Below, in pieces: positions 27,901-36,576 of a stretch of DNA of 41,299 nucleotides; the stretch's first letter is position 1; the number at the start of each line of letters is the position of its first letter. The notes beneath the pieces are model-generated. The model did not search any database. It was not told the DNA's origin and saw only the letters and a list, made by a program, of their open reading frames with translations. Location: NCBI RefSeq assembly GCF_003426775.1, contig NZ_QJUG01000059.1:1-41299 (forward strand), in the 5' to 3' direction. The position numbers and the translations under genes were made by a program. Source of the stretch: Allorhizocola rhizosphaerae (lineage in GTDB: Bacteria; Actinomycetota; Actinomycetes; Mycobacteriales; Micromonosporaceae).

Positions 27901-30900
27901 GGACGGGCACGTGCCGGAGCTGGTTTTGCTTGGCGGCGAGGCGGTTTCGGACGCGGTGTGGTCGCGGCTGCGCGAGACGACCGTAGGCTACAACCTCTAC
28001 GGGCCGACGGAATACACCATCAACACGCTCGGCGCGTCGACAGTGGACAGCGCAACCCCGACGGTCGGCAAGCCCATCTTCAACACGCGCGCCTACATTC
28101 TCGACGCGCACCTGCGGCCGGTCCCGGTCGGCTCGCCCGGCGAGCTCTACATCTGCGGGGTCGGGCTGGCGCGCGGCTATCACCGCCGGCCCGGCCTGAC
28201 CGCCGAACGCTTCGTGGCCAACCCGTTCGGCGCGCCCGGAGAGCGGATGTATCGCACCGGCGACCTCGTCGTGCTGCGGCCGGACGGACACCTCGACTTC
28301 CTCGGCAGAACCGACGATCAAATCAAGATCAGGGGGTACCGGGTCGAGCCCGCGGAAATCGCGTCGTGTCTGGAGACGCATCCCGCGGTCGCGCAGGCGG
28401 CGGTCATCGCCTCATCTGGACGGCTCGTCGGCTACGCCGTGTCCGACGCGGATCCGCTGGTGCTACGTGACTATGTGAAGGACCGGCTACCCGAATACAT
28501 GGTTCCGGCGGCCGTGATGTGCGTGGAGCGCCTGCCGCTGACCGTCAACGGCAAGCTCGACGTGCGGGCGCTTCCCGCGCCGGCCATCGCGGTGGCGCAG
28601 CGGCGCGAGCCCGCCACCGAGCAGGAGAAGATCCTGTGTGAGCTGTTCGCGGGCCTGTTGGGGCTCGAAATCGTTGGGCCGGACGACAACTTCTTCGAGC
28701 TGGGTGGGCACTCGCTCCTGGCGACCCGGCTCATCAGCCGGGCCCGTGCGAGGCTCGGCGTGGACTTGGCGATCCGCGATCTGTTCGAGGCGCCGACCGC
28801 CGCTTTGCTTGCGGCGCGGGCCATGGCGGGCGACCCGGCTCGGCCCGCGCTTGTGCCGGGCCCACGGCCGGCCCAGATCCCGCTGTCGGCGGCGCAGCGG
28901 CGGCTGTGGGTCATCCAGCAGATGGAGGAGGCGTCCGCCGCTTACAACTTCCCGTTGGTGATGCGGCTGCGCGGGCCGTTGGACGTGCCGGCATTGCGCG
29001 CGGCGTTGGACGATGTTGTGGCCCGGCACGAGGCGCTTCGCACCGTGTTCGTGGTCCGCGACGGCGTACCATATCAAAGGGTTTTGGAAGAGGTGTCCGT
29101 TCCCTTCGAGTTCGGTCCGGCCAATGTGGACCGGCCGTTCGACCTCGCGGCCGAGCCGCCGATTCGCGCGTGGCTCGATGGTGACGTGCTGACGCTGCTG
29201 CTGCACCACATCACGACCGACGAGTGGTCGGATCGGCCGTTCCTGCGGGACCTCTCGGTTGCCTATGCCGCTCGGCTGCAAGGGACAGTGCCCGACTGGA
29301 AGCCGTTGCGCGTGCAATATGCGGACTACGCGCTGTGGCACGAGCGTTTGCTCGACAGCGTGGGCGAGGCGCAACTGTCCTATTGGGAGCGCGTGCTCGA
29401 CGCAGCGCCCGAGGAGCTTGTGCTGCCGACGGATCGGCCACGTCCGGCCCGGCCGACATTCCGTGGCGCGTCCGTGGATGTCGAGTTCCCGCGGGAGTGG
29501 TTGCCGGAATTGGCGCGCAGCACGGAGGCGAGTCCGTTCATGCTCGTGCACGCGGTGACGGCGGCACTGCTGAACCGGCTCGGCGCGGGCGACGACCTGC
29601 CGATCGGCGCACCGATCGCGGGCCGCACGGACGAGGCGCTGGACGACTTGGTGGGCTTCTTCGTCAACACTTTGGTATTGCGGACGGATGTTTCGGGCGA
29701 TCCGTCGTTTGTCGACCTGCTGCGACGAGTGAAGGATGTTGACCTGGCGGCCTTTTCGCATGCGGACGTGCCGTTCGAGGCGGTGGTGGAGCGGTTGAAC
29801 CCACCGCGTTCGCTGGCGCGCAATCCGTTGTTCCAGGTTATGGTCGGCTATCATCCGTCAACCGATGGCGCATTCGGACTGTCGGGAGTGGAAGCCGAGT
29901 TTCTGCCGTGGGAGTCGACGACGGCGAAGTTCGACTTGGTGTTCAGCTATCACGATTCGGGATGCCGCATCGAGTACTCGATGGATCTCTTTGACGCGGT
30001 GACGGTTCGAGCGTTGGGGGAGCGGTTGCGGCGCGTCATGTCGGCGGTTGTGGAGGATCCTAGCGTTCGCGTACGCGACATCGACGTGTTGCTGGAGGGC
30101 GAAGGGCAGGTCGAGGACACCTGTCGTCCTGTGGAGGAGGTGTCGTTGCCGGTCTTGTTCGCGAGGCAGGTCGCCGTGCGGCCCTCGGCGCCGGCGGTGG
30201 GCTCCATGAGCTATCGGGAGCTGGATCTGCTGTCCAACCGGGTGGCCAGATGGCTTGCGGCACAGGGCATCGGGGCCGGCTCGGTGGTGGGGATCGCGCT
30301 CGAACGGTCCGCGGAGATGGTCGCGGCGGTGTTGGGCGTGCTCAAGCTCGGTGCGGCATACATGCCACTGGATTTGTCGTACCCGTCGGACAGAATCGAA
30401 TACATGGTGAGCGATTCGTGGGCGTCGCTGGTGGTGACGTCGCTTGACGGGGTTTCGGGGTTCGGCGATGAGCCGGTCGAGATCGACGTGCCGCTTGACG
30501 CGCCGGCCTATGTGATTTACACGTCCGGCTCCACCGGACGGCCCAAGGGCGTTGTCGTGCCGCACGAGGGCATCGCGAGCCTCGCCGCGACCGCGATCGA
30601 CCGGATGGGCGTGACGGCGTCGAGCCGGGTGCTGCAGTTCGCGTCGGTCGGGTTCGATGTGGCGGTTTTCGAGCTCGTGATGGCGCTGTGCGTGGGTGGG
30701 TGCCTGGTGTTCGCGCCGCCGCAGGTGCGTGTGCCGGGGCGTGCGCTCACCGATTTCCTCGCCCAGCAACGCATCACACACATGATCCTGCCGCCGTCGC
30801 TGGTGGCCGCGCTGCCGCCAGAGTGCGAGCTGCCGGCCGGGTCCACGATTCTGGTCGGGACGGAGGTCGTGCCGCCCGCGGTGATCGAGCGCTGGGCCGG

Positions 30901-33025
30901 CAAACTCAACCTGATGGCGGCCTATGGGCTCACCGAGGCGACCGTCAACTCCACGCTGTGGCGGGCCCTGCCGGGCCATCACGGCGCCGTCCCGATTGGA
31001 CGGCCCGACCCCAACACGGTGTGCTATGTGCTCGACGAGCGGCTGCGGCCGGTCCCGCCCGGGGTGGCAGGCGAGCTCTATGTCGCGGGGCGCGGGCTCG
31101 CGCTGGGCTATCTCGGGCGGCATGGGCTCACCGCGGAGCGGTTCGTCGCCGACCCGTTCGGCCCGCCGGGCTCGCGGATGTATCGCACCGGCGATCGGGC
31201 GCGGTGGCGCGCCGACGGCAACCTCGACTTCCTGGGGCGGACGGACAATCAGATAAAGATCAGGGGACACCGAGTCGAGCTCGGCGAGATCGAATCCGCG
31301 CTCGTGACCCATCCCGGTGTGCGCCAGGCGGTGGTCGTGGCCGACCGCGATGGCGACATCACGCGCCTGGTGGCCTACGCGGTGGGCTCGTTCGACCCGG
31401 GTGCGGCGCGGGCTCACGTGGCGCGGTCGCTGCCCGACCACATGGTGCCGGCGATGGTGCTGCCGCTGGAGGGGCCGCTGCCGGTGACGCCCAACGGCAA
31501 GGTCGATCGCAAGGCGCTGCCCCGGCTCGACTGGTCGGCGCTGGCGGGCACGCAACGTCCGGCCACGCCGCAGGAGGAGGCGATGGCCGCCGGGTTCGCC
31601 GAGATCCTCGGGCTGCCCGAGGTCGGGGTGCACGATAATTTCTTCGCGCTGGGCGGGCACTCGATGGCGGCGATGCGGTTGCTCGGGCGCATCGCGTCGG
31701 TGTTCGGCGCGGAGCTGTCCATTCGCGACGTGTTCGACGCCCCGACCGTTGCGGGGCTCACCCAGCGGCTGACCACTGTCGACCGGGCCGAGCGCGTGCC
31801 CTTGCGCAAGGGCGTGCGCGGCGCGGGAGGTGAGGTGCCCGCGGCACCGGCGCAGCGACCGCAGTGGTTGGCATACTTGGAAAATCCGGCGTTCCAGCAC
31901 GCGTTCGTGTGGCGGGGCTCGTTCGATGAGGCGGCGCTGGAGGCGGCGCTGTGGGATGTGGCGCGGCGGCACGAGCCGTTGCGGACGTCGTTTGTGGAGC
32001 GTGACGGGCGGCTGTGGCAGGTTCCGGCCGAGTTCGCTGGGTTGGAGCGGGTCGCGGGCGACGTGGATGTGGCGGAGCTGGCGCACGGGCCGGTGGCCCT
32101 GTCGGGGGCGGCGCGGCCGCCGTGGCGGGCGAGGCTTGTGAATGGTCGGGTGCTCCTGCTGACCGCGCACTACCTGGCGGTCGACGAGTGGTCGGTGGTG
32201 CCGCTTTGGCGCGACCTGACGACCGCCTATGCGGCGCGGGTGGCCGGGCGCACGCCTGACTGGGCGCAGCTGCCGGTGGATTACGCCGATTACGCGGTGT
32301 GGGCAAACCAGTTGAGCGGTGACGCGGACTACTGGCGCCGCACGCTGGCCGGCATGCCGCGTGAGCTGAAGCTGCCGACCGACCGGCCACACCCGGCCGC
32401 GGCCGGAAGCGGTGTGCGGGGCGGCTCCTATGTGGAGGGCGTGCTCGACGCCGACCTGCATCGGGCCATCGACGAGCTCGCGCGAAGCAGCGGGGCCAGC
32501 ATGTTCATGGTCTTCCAGGCGGCGCTGGCCACCCTGCTGGCCGGGCACGGCGCCGGGGGCGACCTGCCGATCGGCACGATGGTCGCCGGGCGCACCCACG
32601 AGGCGCTGGCCGACCTGGTCGGGTGCTTCTTCCACCCGATTGTGCTGCGCACGGACGCGGGCGGCGACCCGACCTTCGCCGAGTTGCTGGCGCGGGTGCG
32701 CGAGACCGACCTGTCGGCGTTCGAGCACGCGGCTGTGCCGTTCGATGAGGCCGCGCGGCCGCAGGTGATGCTCATCCACCACGAGCAGGCCCGGCTGGGC
32801 GGCGACTTCGAGGCGGTCCCGGTGCGCAGCGCCTGGGCCGACCTGACCGTGAGCTTCTACGAGCCCCGTGATGACGGGCCCGTGGAGTGGCACTTGGTGT
32901 ATGCCACCGACCTGTTCGACGATTCGACCGCGTGCGGGCTCGCGGCCGGGCTGGAGCGCGTGCTGCGTGCCGCCACCGCCGATCCCGAGCGCGCCATCTC
33001 GACCATCTTTGAAGCAGACCGCTGA
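19115..33025 (+). CDS. Tetramodular siderophore NRPS, C-A-T/C-A-T-E/C-A-T/C-A-T/C
   Basis: A 4636-residue nonribosomal peptide synthetase in one chain. By motif the order is: starter C (HH 124-125), A1 (YTSGSTG at 533), T1 (Ser914); C2 (HH 1079-1080), A2 (1461), T2 (Ser1824), E (HH 2022-2023); C3 (HH 2393-2394), A3 (2823), T3 (Ser3200); C4 (HH 3364-3365), A4 (3802), T4 (Ser4183); terminal C (4352-4358). There is no thioesterase. A1 and A4 have identical pocket residues and A3 has the hydroxyornithine code. The plan equals that of erythrochelin/foroxymithine synthetases, in which a starter C domain acylates residue 1 and a terminal C domain releases a diketopiperazine. With the formyltransferase nearby, formyl-hydroxyornithine at positions 1 and 4 is the best guess. 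The frame is open upstream to 19001, but ATG 19115 gives the natural C-domain start ([18 protein letters not shown]) and overlaps the monooxygenase stop. Confidence 0.95.
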   Translation: MMLLPLTPAQSGIWLAQQIEPDSRAYNIAIYIELTGDVDVAAFGAAVKRVVGEAGCLHVRFVDGMQAPVPAPADWELPVIEVDDPDAWMAAERERPFDLAHGPTFGHALLRVGADRYLWFQRYHHLVIDGYSCMLLAQRVAQLYTHGVAPDVEWALSKVLDDSAGDSEFWQGELAERPEPARLVKPSGSMSSRVVRRSFEAPAVRDPGLAIAGVAAYTHRMTGAREVVLGLTLAARPKEMSHIPGMASNVVPLRVPVDPAMTLRDVAASVAQRLAVVKAHGRYRGEKIARDCGMPGGLGELVGPTVNFMAFDRELVFRDHGVRLRNLWVGPISDLAVSVNVHRGTTLVDVDADAAMCTSLEVEGHASRLRAVFESDWDGPIGSAELVSHVERERVLAWGTDELAVTELSWPAAVAAQARARPDSVAVVCEKQSLSYSELEDRARRVAGALHARGVRRGDVVAVSMPRSVDLVVAVLGVMKAGAAYLPIDPDQPQERIDYMLSDASASHVLSAVGYGEPFEVEVGLDDAAYVIYTSGSTGRPKGVVVTHEGIGSLVATAVERMSVSASSRVIQFASVGFDVFVFDVCMALCVGGRVVIVPSSRRVAGAALTDYIAEHGGTHMILPPSLVASLPPDCELPAGSTMLVGTEAVPAAVIDRWADRLNLHVAYGLTEATVNSTLWRAVPGEAAPPIGVPDPNTRAYVLDSALRPVGVGVAGELYIGGRGLARGYLGRPWLTAGRFVADPFGPPGSRMYRTGDRARWRPDGNLDFLGRIDKQIKIRGYRIEPAEIEAALTVHPGCSQAAVMALKDHRGVTRLVAYVVATVEPEVLRAHVAELLPEYMVPSVIIVMDGALPMNANGKLDTAALPAPHWTSLGGDAQPTTETERTLAALFAAVLQLESVGVHDSFFELGGDSIVAIQLVGAARAAGLSITPAEVFRLRTVAELARVATPVGASVGVEPFSLVEYDGPTDRLWDVLPATPLQEGFYFHATFGDDDAYVVRQEIQLPEGFDARTALQKLLDRHPLLRAGFQLRDDGRVIQVIPERVELPWGESTAPFDLAVPPLLRAHAAGDRLVLHVHHIIADGWSVGVMLGEIFGTGGVATAGVEREYFAWLAAQNRDAAREAWREALSDVDPVARLAAVGEPETAVVEFESAGLAARARALGVTLGNTVLGAWGVLLGREAGRRDVVFGTTVSGRQAPIDGIEQLVGLLINTVPARVRWSAGQSWAQVLTEFQEAQTRLLPHQHLGLADIQRAVGRAELFDTLAVFENQPTVAEEGSEISDATHYPLALTVIPGDRMVFKVEGAGAKRLGERFVRLLEEVATDPHGPVERTVVEAFGTQAAKRPNAVAVIFEGTQLSYAELDKHSDRLARYLAARGAGPQAVVAVAVPRSAELVVALLAVLKTGATYLAIDPDLPEERVKYMLDDSGACLVVTPDMVDCAGEGPLGGFGPDNGAYLIYTSGSTGRPKGVLVTHRAMLQAIGHFALSEDDRVLHQYSVSFDPHVQEIFAPLTAGATVVVARAGGHRDPGYLTGLIRRERVTTVDFVPSMYRALLQESGWWAGLRRAYSGGEALPVDLAREWLSRTGVPLVNVYGPTETAIQVTSWECDGGATVPIGHPAAGTRLYVLDERLQPAAVGELYLAGVQLARGYHGRPGMTAERFVADPFGAPGDRMYRTGDLVERREEDGALVYRGRADLQVKLRGNRIELGEIEAVLAAQPGVVEAAAAVRGNRLVAYVVGTRPDVSRVLPEAMVPQDFVMLESLPRTPGGKLDRAALPDAGVSRVDNPAADGLQATLCGIFAAVLGLESVGPHEDFFALGGDSILSMAVSSRARAAGLSISPREVFEHRTPAALAATADPASGGTDAAAATGEGLRQGSAKDAGAGSSGASDPDGVGDVPLLPIVHQLREEGGSIGRFNLSMVVPTPAGADLPAVESVLRAVVDRHDGLRQKLTRVAGVLWSMEVRPAATVDVKHVDPRAEIQAEADAAAGRLDPDAGVMLQAVWFDSGPAEAGRLLIVAHHLVVDGVSLRILADDIAAAFAGAPLEPVPTSLRAFARSLHEQAQSAGRLAELPMWLETLAPGADLVEGGSAKGTFGEASRRVVSVPAELGSTPTETLLAALHTAVTRWRGPGDLLVDLERHGRESNLDLSRTVGWLTSIHPLRLTGEAPRPSPDNGIGYGLLRYLNPQTAPLLSGAAKAQVQFNYLGRFASLEAVELEPEPDLGMPHVLTIDAAMVGSELSAVWRWRAPLSEADIDQLVRLWAEALGDNREIWPLSPLQEGIYFHSAYDDGGIDVYTAQDTFEFDAPLDLARLQAAGDALLARHASLRAAFTSEPAQVIAPSVRMPIVVTDAPLEEVMAADRVRRFDLAKAPLCRLTVIRSEGRDRLMLSHHLILWDGWSQGVLLEELLSLYAGRPLPGTPGRYRDYLDWLDRQDQAASVGAWRDALAGLAEPTLVGPPGLVPAIPQRAHVELSAELGDRLRAMGRDYGLTLNTMLNAAWGIVLAGMVGRQDVVFGSTVAGRPAEVPNVDSAIGMFLNTVPIRVAANPYETVLEMLRRLQTERMTLMDHDYLGLSTIQRESGHARLFDTLYVLQNFADVDSFEQFMREHGIVSVTSVDATHYPLTLIVTPATQIRVALDYRADVVPPAQAVELLARFVTVLERLDPRAKVGTLDSLTSAPEVEAHDVPIPVETVAELLAAQAIRTPHDTALVFGDERVTFAELDERVNRLARRLMARGAGPERVVALALPRSIEMVVALFAVLRTGAAYLPLELDHPAQRRQMMLDDVSPVCVLTPDLELFEEFAGEFPRFSLDHPAYVIYTSGSTGRPKGVVTPYRGLTNMLLNHREAIFAPFSGRRLRIAHTVSFAFDMSWEELLWLVEGHEVHICDEELRRDATALVKYCHANRIDVINVTPTYAHLLFEEGLLDGHVPELVLLGGEAVSDAVWSRLRETTVGYNLYGPTEYTINTLGASTVDSATPTVGKPIFNTRAYILDAHLRPVPVGSPGELYICGVGLARGYHRRPGLTAERFVANPFGAPGERMYRTGDLVVLRPDGHLDFLGRTDDQIKIRGYRVEPAEIASCLETHPAVAQAAVIASSGRLVGYAVSDADPLVLRDYVKDRLPEYMVPAAVMCVERLPLTVNGKLDVRALPAPAIAVAQRREPATEQEKILCELFAGLLGLEIVGPDDNFFELGGHSLLATRLISRARARLGVDLAIRDLFEAPTAALLAARAMAGDPARPALVPGPRPAQIPLSAAQRRLWVIQQMEEASAAYNFPLVMRLRGPLDVPALRAALDDVVARHEALRTVFVVRDGVPYQRVLEEVSVPFEFGPANVDRPFDLAAEPPIRAWLDGDVLTLLLHHITTDEWSDRPFLRDLSVAYAARLQGTVPDWKPLRVQYADYALWHERLLDSVGEAQLSYWERVLDAAPEELVLPTDRPRPARPTFRGASVDVEFPREWLPELARSTEASPFMLVHAVTAALLNRLGAGDDLPIGAPIAGRTDEALDDLVGFFVNTLVLRTDVSGDPSFVDLLRRVKDVDLAAFSHADVPFEAVVERLNPPRSLARNPLFQVMVGYHPSTDGAFGLSGVEAEFLPWESTTAKFDLVFSYHDSGCRIEYSMDLFDAVTVRALGERLRRVMSAVVEDPSVRVRDIDVLLEGEGQVEDTCRPVEEVSLPVLFARQVAVRPSAPAVGSMSYRELDLLSNRVARWLAAQGIGAGSVVGIALERSAEMVAAVLGVLKLGAAYMPLDLSYPSDRIEYMVSDSWASLVVTSLDGVSGFGDEPVEIDVPLDAPAYVIYTSGSTGRPKGVVVPHEGIASLAATAIDRMGVTASSRVLQFASVGFDVAVFELVMALCVGGCLVFAPPQVRVPGRALTDFLAQQRITHMILPPSLVAALPPECELPAGSTILVGTEVVPPAVIERWAGKLNLMAAYGLTEATVNSTLWRALPGHHGAVPIGRPDPNTVCYVLDERLRPVPPGVAGELYVAGRGLALGYLGRHGLTAERFVADPFGPPGSRMYRTGDRARWRADGNLDFLGRTDNQIKIRGHRVELGEIESALVTHPGVRQAVVVADRDGDITRLVAYAVGSFDPGAARAHVARSLPDHMVPAMVLPLEGPLPVTPNGKVDRKALPRLDWSALAGTQRPATPQEEAMAAGFAEILGLPEVGVHDNFFALGGHSMAAMRLLGRIASVFGAELSIRDVFDAPTVAGLTQRLTTVDRAERVPLRKGVRGAGGEVPAAPAQRPQWLAYLENPAFQHAFVWRGSFDEAALEAALWDVARRHEPLRTSFVERDGRLWQVPAEFAGLERVAGDVDVAELAHGPVALSGAARPPWRARLVNGRVLLLTAHYLAVDEWSVVPLWRDLTTAYAARVAGRTPDWAQLPVDYADYAVWANQLSGDADYWRRTLAGMPRELKLPTDRPHPAAAGSGVRGGSYVEGVLDADLHRAIDELARSSGASMFMVFQAALATLLAGHGAGGDLPIGTMVAGRTHEALADLVGCFFHPIVLRTDAGGDPTFAELLARVRETDLSAFEHAAVPFDEAARPQVMLIHHEQARLGGDFEAVPVRSAWADLTVSFYEPRDDGPVEWHLVYATDLFDDSTACGLAAGLERVLRAATADPERAISTIFEADR
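22015..25920 (+). other. NRPS module 2: C-A-T-E
   Basis: C2 begins [14 protein letters not shown], the flavour seen in C domains that accept D-configured donors. A2 reads D-P-Q-D-Y-G-V-I-Q-K, sharing six of ten positions with the glutamine code DAQDLGVVDK and unlike serine (DVWHxSLxDK); the call of a polar, Gln-like residue is tentative. T2 is LGGDSI (Ser1824). The E domain is complete ([43 protein letters not shown]), so residue 2 should be D. Confidence 0.8.
25930..28830 (+). other. NRPS module 3: C-A-T for hydroxyornithine
   Basis: C3 ([15 protein letters not shown]) follows the E domain as a D-donor C domain should. Its catalytic motif reads [11 protein letters not shown], with four rather than three residues between HH and DG. 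A3 pocket residues are D-M-E-N-L-G-L-I-N-K, identical to the well-known ornithine/N5-hydroxyornithine code of coelichelin module 3. T3 is LGGHSL (Ser3200). Confidence 0.88.
28870..31780 (+). other. NRPS module 4: C-A-T
   Basis: C4 is an L-donor type ([16 protein letters not shown]) with [10 protein letters not shown], so the final Gly of HHxxxDG is Glu while both His remain. A4 pocket residues are D-V-F-I-L-G-A-V-N-K, the same as module 1, and long stretches around the pocket ([21 protein letters not shown]) are shared with A1, so modules 1 and 4 should take the same amino acid. T4 is LGGHSM (Ser4183). Confidence 0.82.
31838..33022 (+). other. NRPS terminal condensation-like release domain
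   Basis: About 395 residues with C-domain fold motifs ([53 protein letters not shown]) and no downstream A, T or TE. The active motif is [10 protein letters not shown], so the second, catalytic His is Tyr and Gly is Glu. Compared with C4 it lacks about 14 residues, the [14 protein letters not shown] segment after PFD/PFE. By analogy with erythrochelin it should release the peptide as a diketopiperazine. Confidence 0.75.
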
Positions 33026-33047
33026 TGTCGTTTGGAGGAAATAGCTG

Positions 33048-33263
33048 ATGTCCACCAATCCGTTCGACAACCCCGAGGGCCACTTCCTGGTGCTCGTCAA
33101 CCACGAGGGGCAGCACTCGCTGTGGCCGTCGTTCGCCCAGGTGCCGGCCGGGTGGACGGCGGTGTTCGGCGAGGACACGCGGGACGCCTGCCTGTCCTAT
33201 GTGGAGAGCCACTGGACCGACCTGCGCCCGGCGAGCCTGCAGGAGGCGATGCGGCAGGCATAG
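33048..33263 (+). CDS. mbtH: MbtH-family NRPS chaperone
   Basis: A 71-residue MbtH-like protein with every family hallmark: [32 protein letters not shown] and the C-terminal [14 protein letters not shown]. These proteins bind A domains and are often needed for NRPS solubility and adenylation. It begins 22 bases after the NRPS stop with a GGAGG ribosome site, so it belongs to the same operon and is probably its last gene. A 13-base direct repeat starts at its stop codon. Confidence 0.97.
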   Translation: MSTNPFDNPEGHFLVLVNHEGQHSLWPSFAQVPAGWTAVFGEDTRDACLSYVESHWTDLRPASLQEAMRQA

Positions 33264-33300
33264 GTGAGGATGCCCCGGTGTAGGTGAGGATGCGGCAGGC
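33261..33300 (+). repeat. Short direct repeat at the mbtH 3' end
   Basis: TAGGTGAGGATGC occurs at 33261-33273 (beginning with the mbtH stop) and again at 33281-33293. GATGCGGCAGGC at 33248-33259 also recurs at 33289-33300. It looks like slippage that copied the end of the gene. Confidence 0.7.
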
Positions 33301-33341
33301 CCAACGCGACTGTCCGGCGGGCCGAGGCGGGCCTGGGTGGC

Positions 33342-33347
33342 TATGCT
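33342..33347 (+). promoter_or_regulatory. -10 element, leaderless start
   Basis: TATGCT ends six bases before GTG 33354, suggesting that the following gene has its own leaderless promoter and is not part of the siderophore operon. Confidence 0.35.
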
Positions 33348-33353
33348 GCCCTG

Positions 33354-33923
33354 GTGGAGTTGACCGTGTGGCACGAGGCCTCCCGCATCACGCACGAGGA
33401 GGCCGCGGCCAAGACGTCCTTCGAGCCGCATCCGTATGTCAGGGATTTCTGCGCGGAGGTCGGCGACTTCATCGTGGGCGGTGACGGGTGGTCGCACGTG
33501 CGCCTGTCGGTCAAGGACAGCGCGGTGGCGCGGGTGCGTTATGCGGCCAGCAAGCACCGGCTGGTGTGCTACGACCCGCGGTGGCAGGCGGTGCTCAACC
33601 CGCCGCTGCTGCGCCGGCCGGGAGCGTGGGAGCTGTGCTTTTGCGTCGGCCACTCCATCGACGACCCGGCGCCCGGCCACCTGGAGCGGGCCGTGCGCGG
33701 GCTCGCGCCGGACAATTGGTTCGTGGCGCTGGAGGACGGCGACGACCACTACGTGCAGGCGGCGCTCACCGAGGCGGGCTACCTGCTGGAGATCCGCGAG
33801 GGGTCGGCCGAGAAGCATTGGCAGACCCGGGTTTCCGACACCGACCGGTTGATCCATGCTTTCACCGCCCAGGCCGCCGGCGACCCCACCTGGCGCGACG
33901 GCTTCGATTGGAAGGGGCTGTAG
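33354..33923 (+). CDS. Hypothetical protein, unknown function
   Basis: A 189-residue soluble protein with no signal or membrane segment and no family I recognise. It has HEASRITHEEAAAKTSFEPHPYVRDF at the N-terminus, an alternating strand pattern in the middle (VRLSVKDSAVARVRY, WELCFCVGHSI) and a C-terminal helix (RLIHAFTAQAAGDP). Codon use matches its neighbours. The last 50 or so bases of the gene lie in a 70-base unit that is repeated immediately downstream. GTG 33354 follows a TATGCT -10 element. Confidence 0.7.
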   Translation: MELTVWHEASRITHEEAAAKTSFEPHPYVRDFCAEVGDFIVGGDGWSHVRLSVKDSAVARVRYAASKHRLVCYDPRWQAVLNPPLLRRPGAWELCFCVGHSIDDPAPGHLERAVRGLAPDNWFVALEDGDDHYVQAALTEAGYLLEIREGSAEKHWQTRVSDTDRLIHAFTAQAAGDPTWRDGFDWKGL

Positions 33924-34016
33924 CCGGGCCTTAACTGCCCAGGCCGCCGGCGACCCCACCTGGCGTAACGCCTTCGACTGGACAGGGCTGTAGCCGGACC
34001 CTAACTGCCCAGGCGA
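33868..34016 (+). repeat. 70-bp tandem duplication at a gene 3' end
   Basis: The 70 bases at 33868-33937 (starting GCCCAGGC and including the stop of the upstream gene) recur at 33938-34007 with a handful of substitutions, followed by a third partial start (GCCCAGGC) at 34008. The period is exactly 70, not a multiple of three, so the second copy is read out of frame. Substitutions between the copies show the duplication is not brand new. Confidence 0.9.
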
Positions 34017-34089
34017 CCCGAGATCGCATCTGGTCGACGATCTGTATTTTCTGGCTCTGCATGAGCCATATCAAGACCCTGAGCACCCC

Positions 34090-34572
34090 GTGCCGTTCGA
34101 CGCGACGGTCGTGCATTGCCGCACGCTGCTGCACCCGCTTGTTCCGCAGCCCGATGGCGGGCGGATCTACCGCTGCCTGACCGAGTTTCCGGGTCGCCGG
34201 CCGGGGATGATTGTGCCAGTCTCGACACTGACATATGAGCTGGCCGGTGGCGCGCTGTGGCCGATGGTCGGCGACTGGGAAGAGGTCGTCGACGCCTTGG
34301 TGTTTCTGGCCCGCGAGGGCGGGTGTGACGCGTTGCGGCTGGGTCTTCCGCAGGCAACCGCCGCCATGGTGGCCAACGGGCCAAATACGAGAGTGAGGCA
34401 TTACCATGCCAATGGCACGGTGCGTCAGACCGGCCCGGCGGAGCGGGAACACGAGTTGTCGCAGCTGGAGGCCCGCGTCCGCGCCATGCTCATGCAGGGA
34501 CCGTTCTGGCCGGGAGGCAGACTCACGACCCCACCCAGCGAACCGGCCGTCATGCCATACCAGCCCGTGTAG
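34090..34572 (+). CDS. Hypothetical protein, N-terminus uncertain
   Basis: 160 residues from GTG 34090. There is no recognised family; the protein is soluble, with a hydrophobic core segment LTYELAGGALWPMVGDWEEVVDALVFLAREGG and a polar C-terminus ending in Pro. The frame is open back to 33994 and reads like protein (RSHLVDDLYFLALHEPYQDP) but has no ATG, GTG or TTG start there, and it abuts the 70-base duplication. The original N-terminus may have been cut off by that duplication, leaving a shortened gene or pseudogene. Confidence 0.55.
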   Translation: MPFDATVVHCRTLLHPLVPQPDGGRIYRCLTEFPGRRPGMIVPVSTLTYELAGGALWPMVGDWEEVVDALVFLAREGGCDALRLGLPQATAAMVANGPNTRVRHYHANGTVRQTGPAEREHELSQLEARVRAMLMQGPFWPGGRLTTPPSEPAVMPYQPV

Positions 34573-34580
34573 CGGCTGAG

Positions 34581-34594
34581 GTCACGCCGGTGAC
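34581..34594 (+). terminator. Short hairpin after 34572 stop
   Basis: GTCAC-GCCG-GTGAC forms a perfect 5-base stem starting 9 bases after the stop. It is short and has no T-run. In the rest of the 218-base convergent gap to 34790 I see only the palindrome at 34755. Confidence 0.25.
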
Positions 34595-34754
34595 GCGGCC
34601 GAGGCCCGGCTGCCGTCGAACTGACACCGATCTGAAGGGCGGGCGGGTTTAGGCTGCGTCACCTGACGGCTTCGACCCCAGGGCAGATGATTGCATGCGT
34701 CCCTGATGATCTGGCCCCATGGTCGGGATGCCGGCTCCCGCGAGCCCATCACGA

Positions 34755-34767
34755 GTCAATGATTGAC
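34755..34767. other. 13-bp palindrome GTCAAT-G-ATTGAC
   Basis: A perfect 6-1-6 inverted repeat lies between two convergent genes, 24 bases past the stop of the transglutaminase gene. Its half-sites resemble those of the HTH/Clp-N operator (GTCAAC) but the spacing differs. It is not placed at a promoter, so it may be chance or part of a terminator. Confidence 0.25.
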
Positions 34768-34790
34768 GTAACACTCTCTCAGCGCGACTC

Positions 34791-35630
34791 TCAGGCGAGA
34801 CGGGTGATTTCGACGGTCACGCCGAGATGCGAGCTGAGCGCTCCATTGTAGACACCCTTGAGCGGCGTCACATCGGCGTAGTCGCGCCCGCGCGCCACCT
34901 GGACGTGCCGATGGTCGGCCGGGCAGCCGTTGGTCGGGTCGTAGCCCACCCAGTCGCCAACCCACCACTGCACCCAGGCATGCGACTGCCCCTCGCACAC
35001 CTCGCCGACCACCCCATCCGCGAGCGGATAGAGATATCCCGAGATGTACCGCGCCGGAATGCCCACCGCGCGCAGCAGCCCCACGGTGAGATGGGCGATG
35101 TCCTGGCACACGCCCTTGCGCAGCGCCCACGCCTCCTGCGCGTTGGTCCGCACACCCGTCGACCCGGGCACATAGGCAACGTGCTCCCGCACCCAGTCGG
35201 CAAGCGCGACCGCCGCCGCAGCGGGGCTCTTGCCGGCCACCACGTGCGCCGCCTCGCCCACGATGTCGCTGCTGACGGCCGTCAACGGCGTGGGCGCCAC
35301 CAGCTCCGAAAACTCGTCCCGCTTGGTGCGCAAGGCGTCCCAGTCGCATTCGGGCAGCTCGCCGTATGTCACGAGCCCGGTCTCCACCAGCGAGGTCGCT
35401 GTGACCCGCAGCTGGTCGTGCCCGCGCTGCAGGTCGAACACCGTGACCTGGGTGCCCCAGTAATCCGTGTAGCGCCACGTCGTCGCCGCCGGGAACACAT
35501 CCACAAAGCTGTGCAACGTCACCTGCCCCGGCATCGACTGTGGCGTCATGCGCGCCTCGTTGTATGAAGTGTGCGCCATGCCGTCGTAGGTGAAACCCGT
35601 GACGTGCCGGATTCGCAGTCGCCAACTCAT
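34791..35630 (-). CDS. Transglutaminase-like cysteine protease family protein
   Basis: A 279-residue protein with an N-terminal bacterial transglutaminase-like domain (MSWRLRIRHVTGFTYDG, from residue 1) and the catalytic transglutaminase core: Cys175 in RKGVCQDIAH, His217 in GQSHAWVQWW and Asp231 in GYDPTNG. Relatives act as peptidases or in peptide ligation/cleavage, and the family is regularly found with alpha-E and ATP-grasp proteins. ATG 35630 lies 7 bases after the alpha-E stop, making it the third gene of the operon. No signal peptide is seen, so it is cytoplasmic. Confidence 0.93.
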   Translation of the reverse strand: MSWRLRIRHVTGFTYDGMAHTSYNEARMTPQSMPGQVTLHSFVDVFPAATTWRYTDYWGTQVTVFDLQRGHDQLRVTATSLVETGLVTYGELPECDWDALRTKRDEFSELVAPTPLTAVSSDIVGEAAHVVAGKSPAAAAVALADWVREHVAYVPGSTGVRTNAQEAWALRKGVCQDIAHLTVGLLRAVGIPARYISGYLYPLADGVVGEVCEGQSHAWVQWWVGDWVGYDPTNGCPADHRHVQVARGRDYADVTPLKGVYNGALSSHLGVTVEITRLA

Positions 35631-35637
35631 GTCAAAA

Positions 35638-36576
35638 TCACGCGTCCTCAAGCGCCCACGCCACCGCGGCCGCCTGCACGAAGAACCGGGCCGTCACCGC
35701 GGCGCTCGCCGCCGCGCACGCCCGCTGCAGTGCCGCCAGATGCTCGGGCAGGTCGTCCAGAAGCGTTGACATGTCGGCGTATTCGAGCCTCGTGCGGGCC
35801 TGCCCGATGGGCCGGCGCGCCGGATCGGTGACGCCCGCCCGCTCCACGCCAGGCGTCAACGCCCGTAGGCAATCCTCCGCCGTGGTGAGCGCGTGCAGCG
35901 CGGAACGCGGGAACAGCCGGTCCAGCAACAGGAATTCGACCACGCGCTGCGGCTTGACCTCTCCACCGTGCGTGCGCAGGAACGACTCGTCAGCGCCGCA
36001 GGCCTTCAAGACGGTGCGCCACTGCGGCGTCCCCGCCTGAATGGAAAGCTGACGCGCGGTCATGTCGACCCGCTCAAGGCTGCGCCCCAGCACCAGGAAT
36101 CGCCAGGTGTCGTCGCGGCTCATCGTGGACTCGGCCAGGCCCGCCAGCACCGCAGCCCGCTCCCGCACGAAGCCCAAAAACAGGTGCGGCCCAAGGCGTT
36201 CGGCCGCCTTGCGGCGCGCCGCCAGCGAGTGCCATGTCACGTTGAGGCACTCCCACATCTCGCTGGAAATGGTTTCCCTTGCGCCACGGGCATTTTCGCG
36301 CGCCGACGCGAGCGCGCCCGTGATGGAACTCGCATTGTGCCGGTCGAAGGCGAGTATCTCCAACGCATCGCCGGTCGTCAGCCGCCCATCCGTGTGCGGC
36401 GCGAACCCGAGGATCGCCAGCATCGAACGGCACGCGGCGTTTTCATCCGCCCACGGATCCTCAAGCATGCGCGCCAGAAAGGCGTCGAGGATGCGCGCGG
36501 TATCGTCGGCTCGCTCTACGTACCGTCCAATCCAGAACAAGGACTCGGCGATCCGGCTCAGCATCCCCGATCTCAT
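35638..36576 (-). CDS. Alpha-E domain protein (DUF403)
   Basis: A 312-residue all-helical protein with the alpha-E/DUF403 hallmarks: MLSRIAESLFWIGRYVERADDTARILDA at the N-terminus and later RDDTWRFLVLGRSLERVDMTARQL, where the repeated E-R-(A/V)-D-(D/M)-T-A-R motif is obvious (helical duplication). The biochemical role is unproven; it is predicted to work with the ATP-grasp partner. ATG 36576 overlaps the ATP-grasp stop in ATGA. A longer upstream frame is a shadow. Confidence 0.93.
   Translation of the reverse strand: MRSGMLSRIAESLFWIGRYVERADDTARILDAFLARMLEDPWADENAACRSMLAILGFAPHTDGRLTTGDALEILAFDRHNASSITGALASARENARGARETISSEMWECLNVTWHSLAARRKAAERLGPHLFLGFVRERAAVLAGLAESTMSRDDTWRFLVLGRSLERVDMTARQLSIQAGTPQWRTVLKACGADESFLRTHGGEVKPQRVVEFLLLDRLFPRSALHALTTAEDCLRALTPGVERAGVTDPARRPIGQARTRLEYADMSTLLDDLPEHLAALQRACAAASAAVTARFFVQAAAVAWALEDA

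Noticed and set aside
29858-33178. A 1106-residue minus-strand frame over NRPS module 4 and mbtH
   Set aside because: Same shadow effect; its composition is unlike the real proteins here and it overlaps two well-supported genes.
33354-34572. The two hypothetical genes as part of the siderophore pathway
   Set aside because: They follow mbtH but have their own apparent promoter and no iron box, and show no transport, esterase or tailoring motif.
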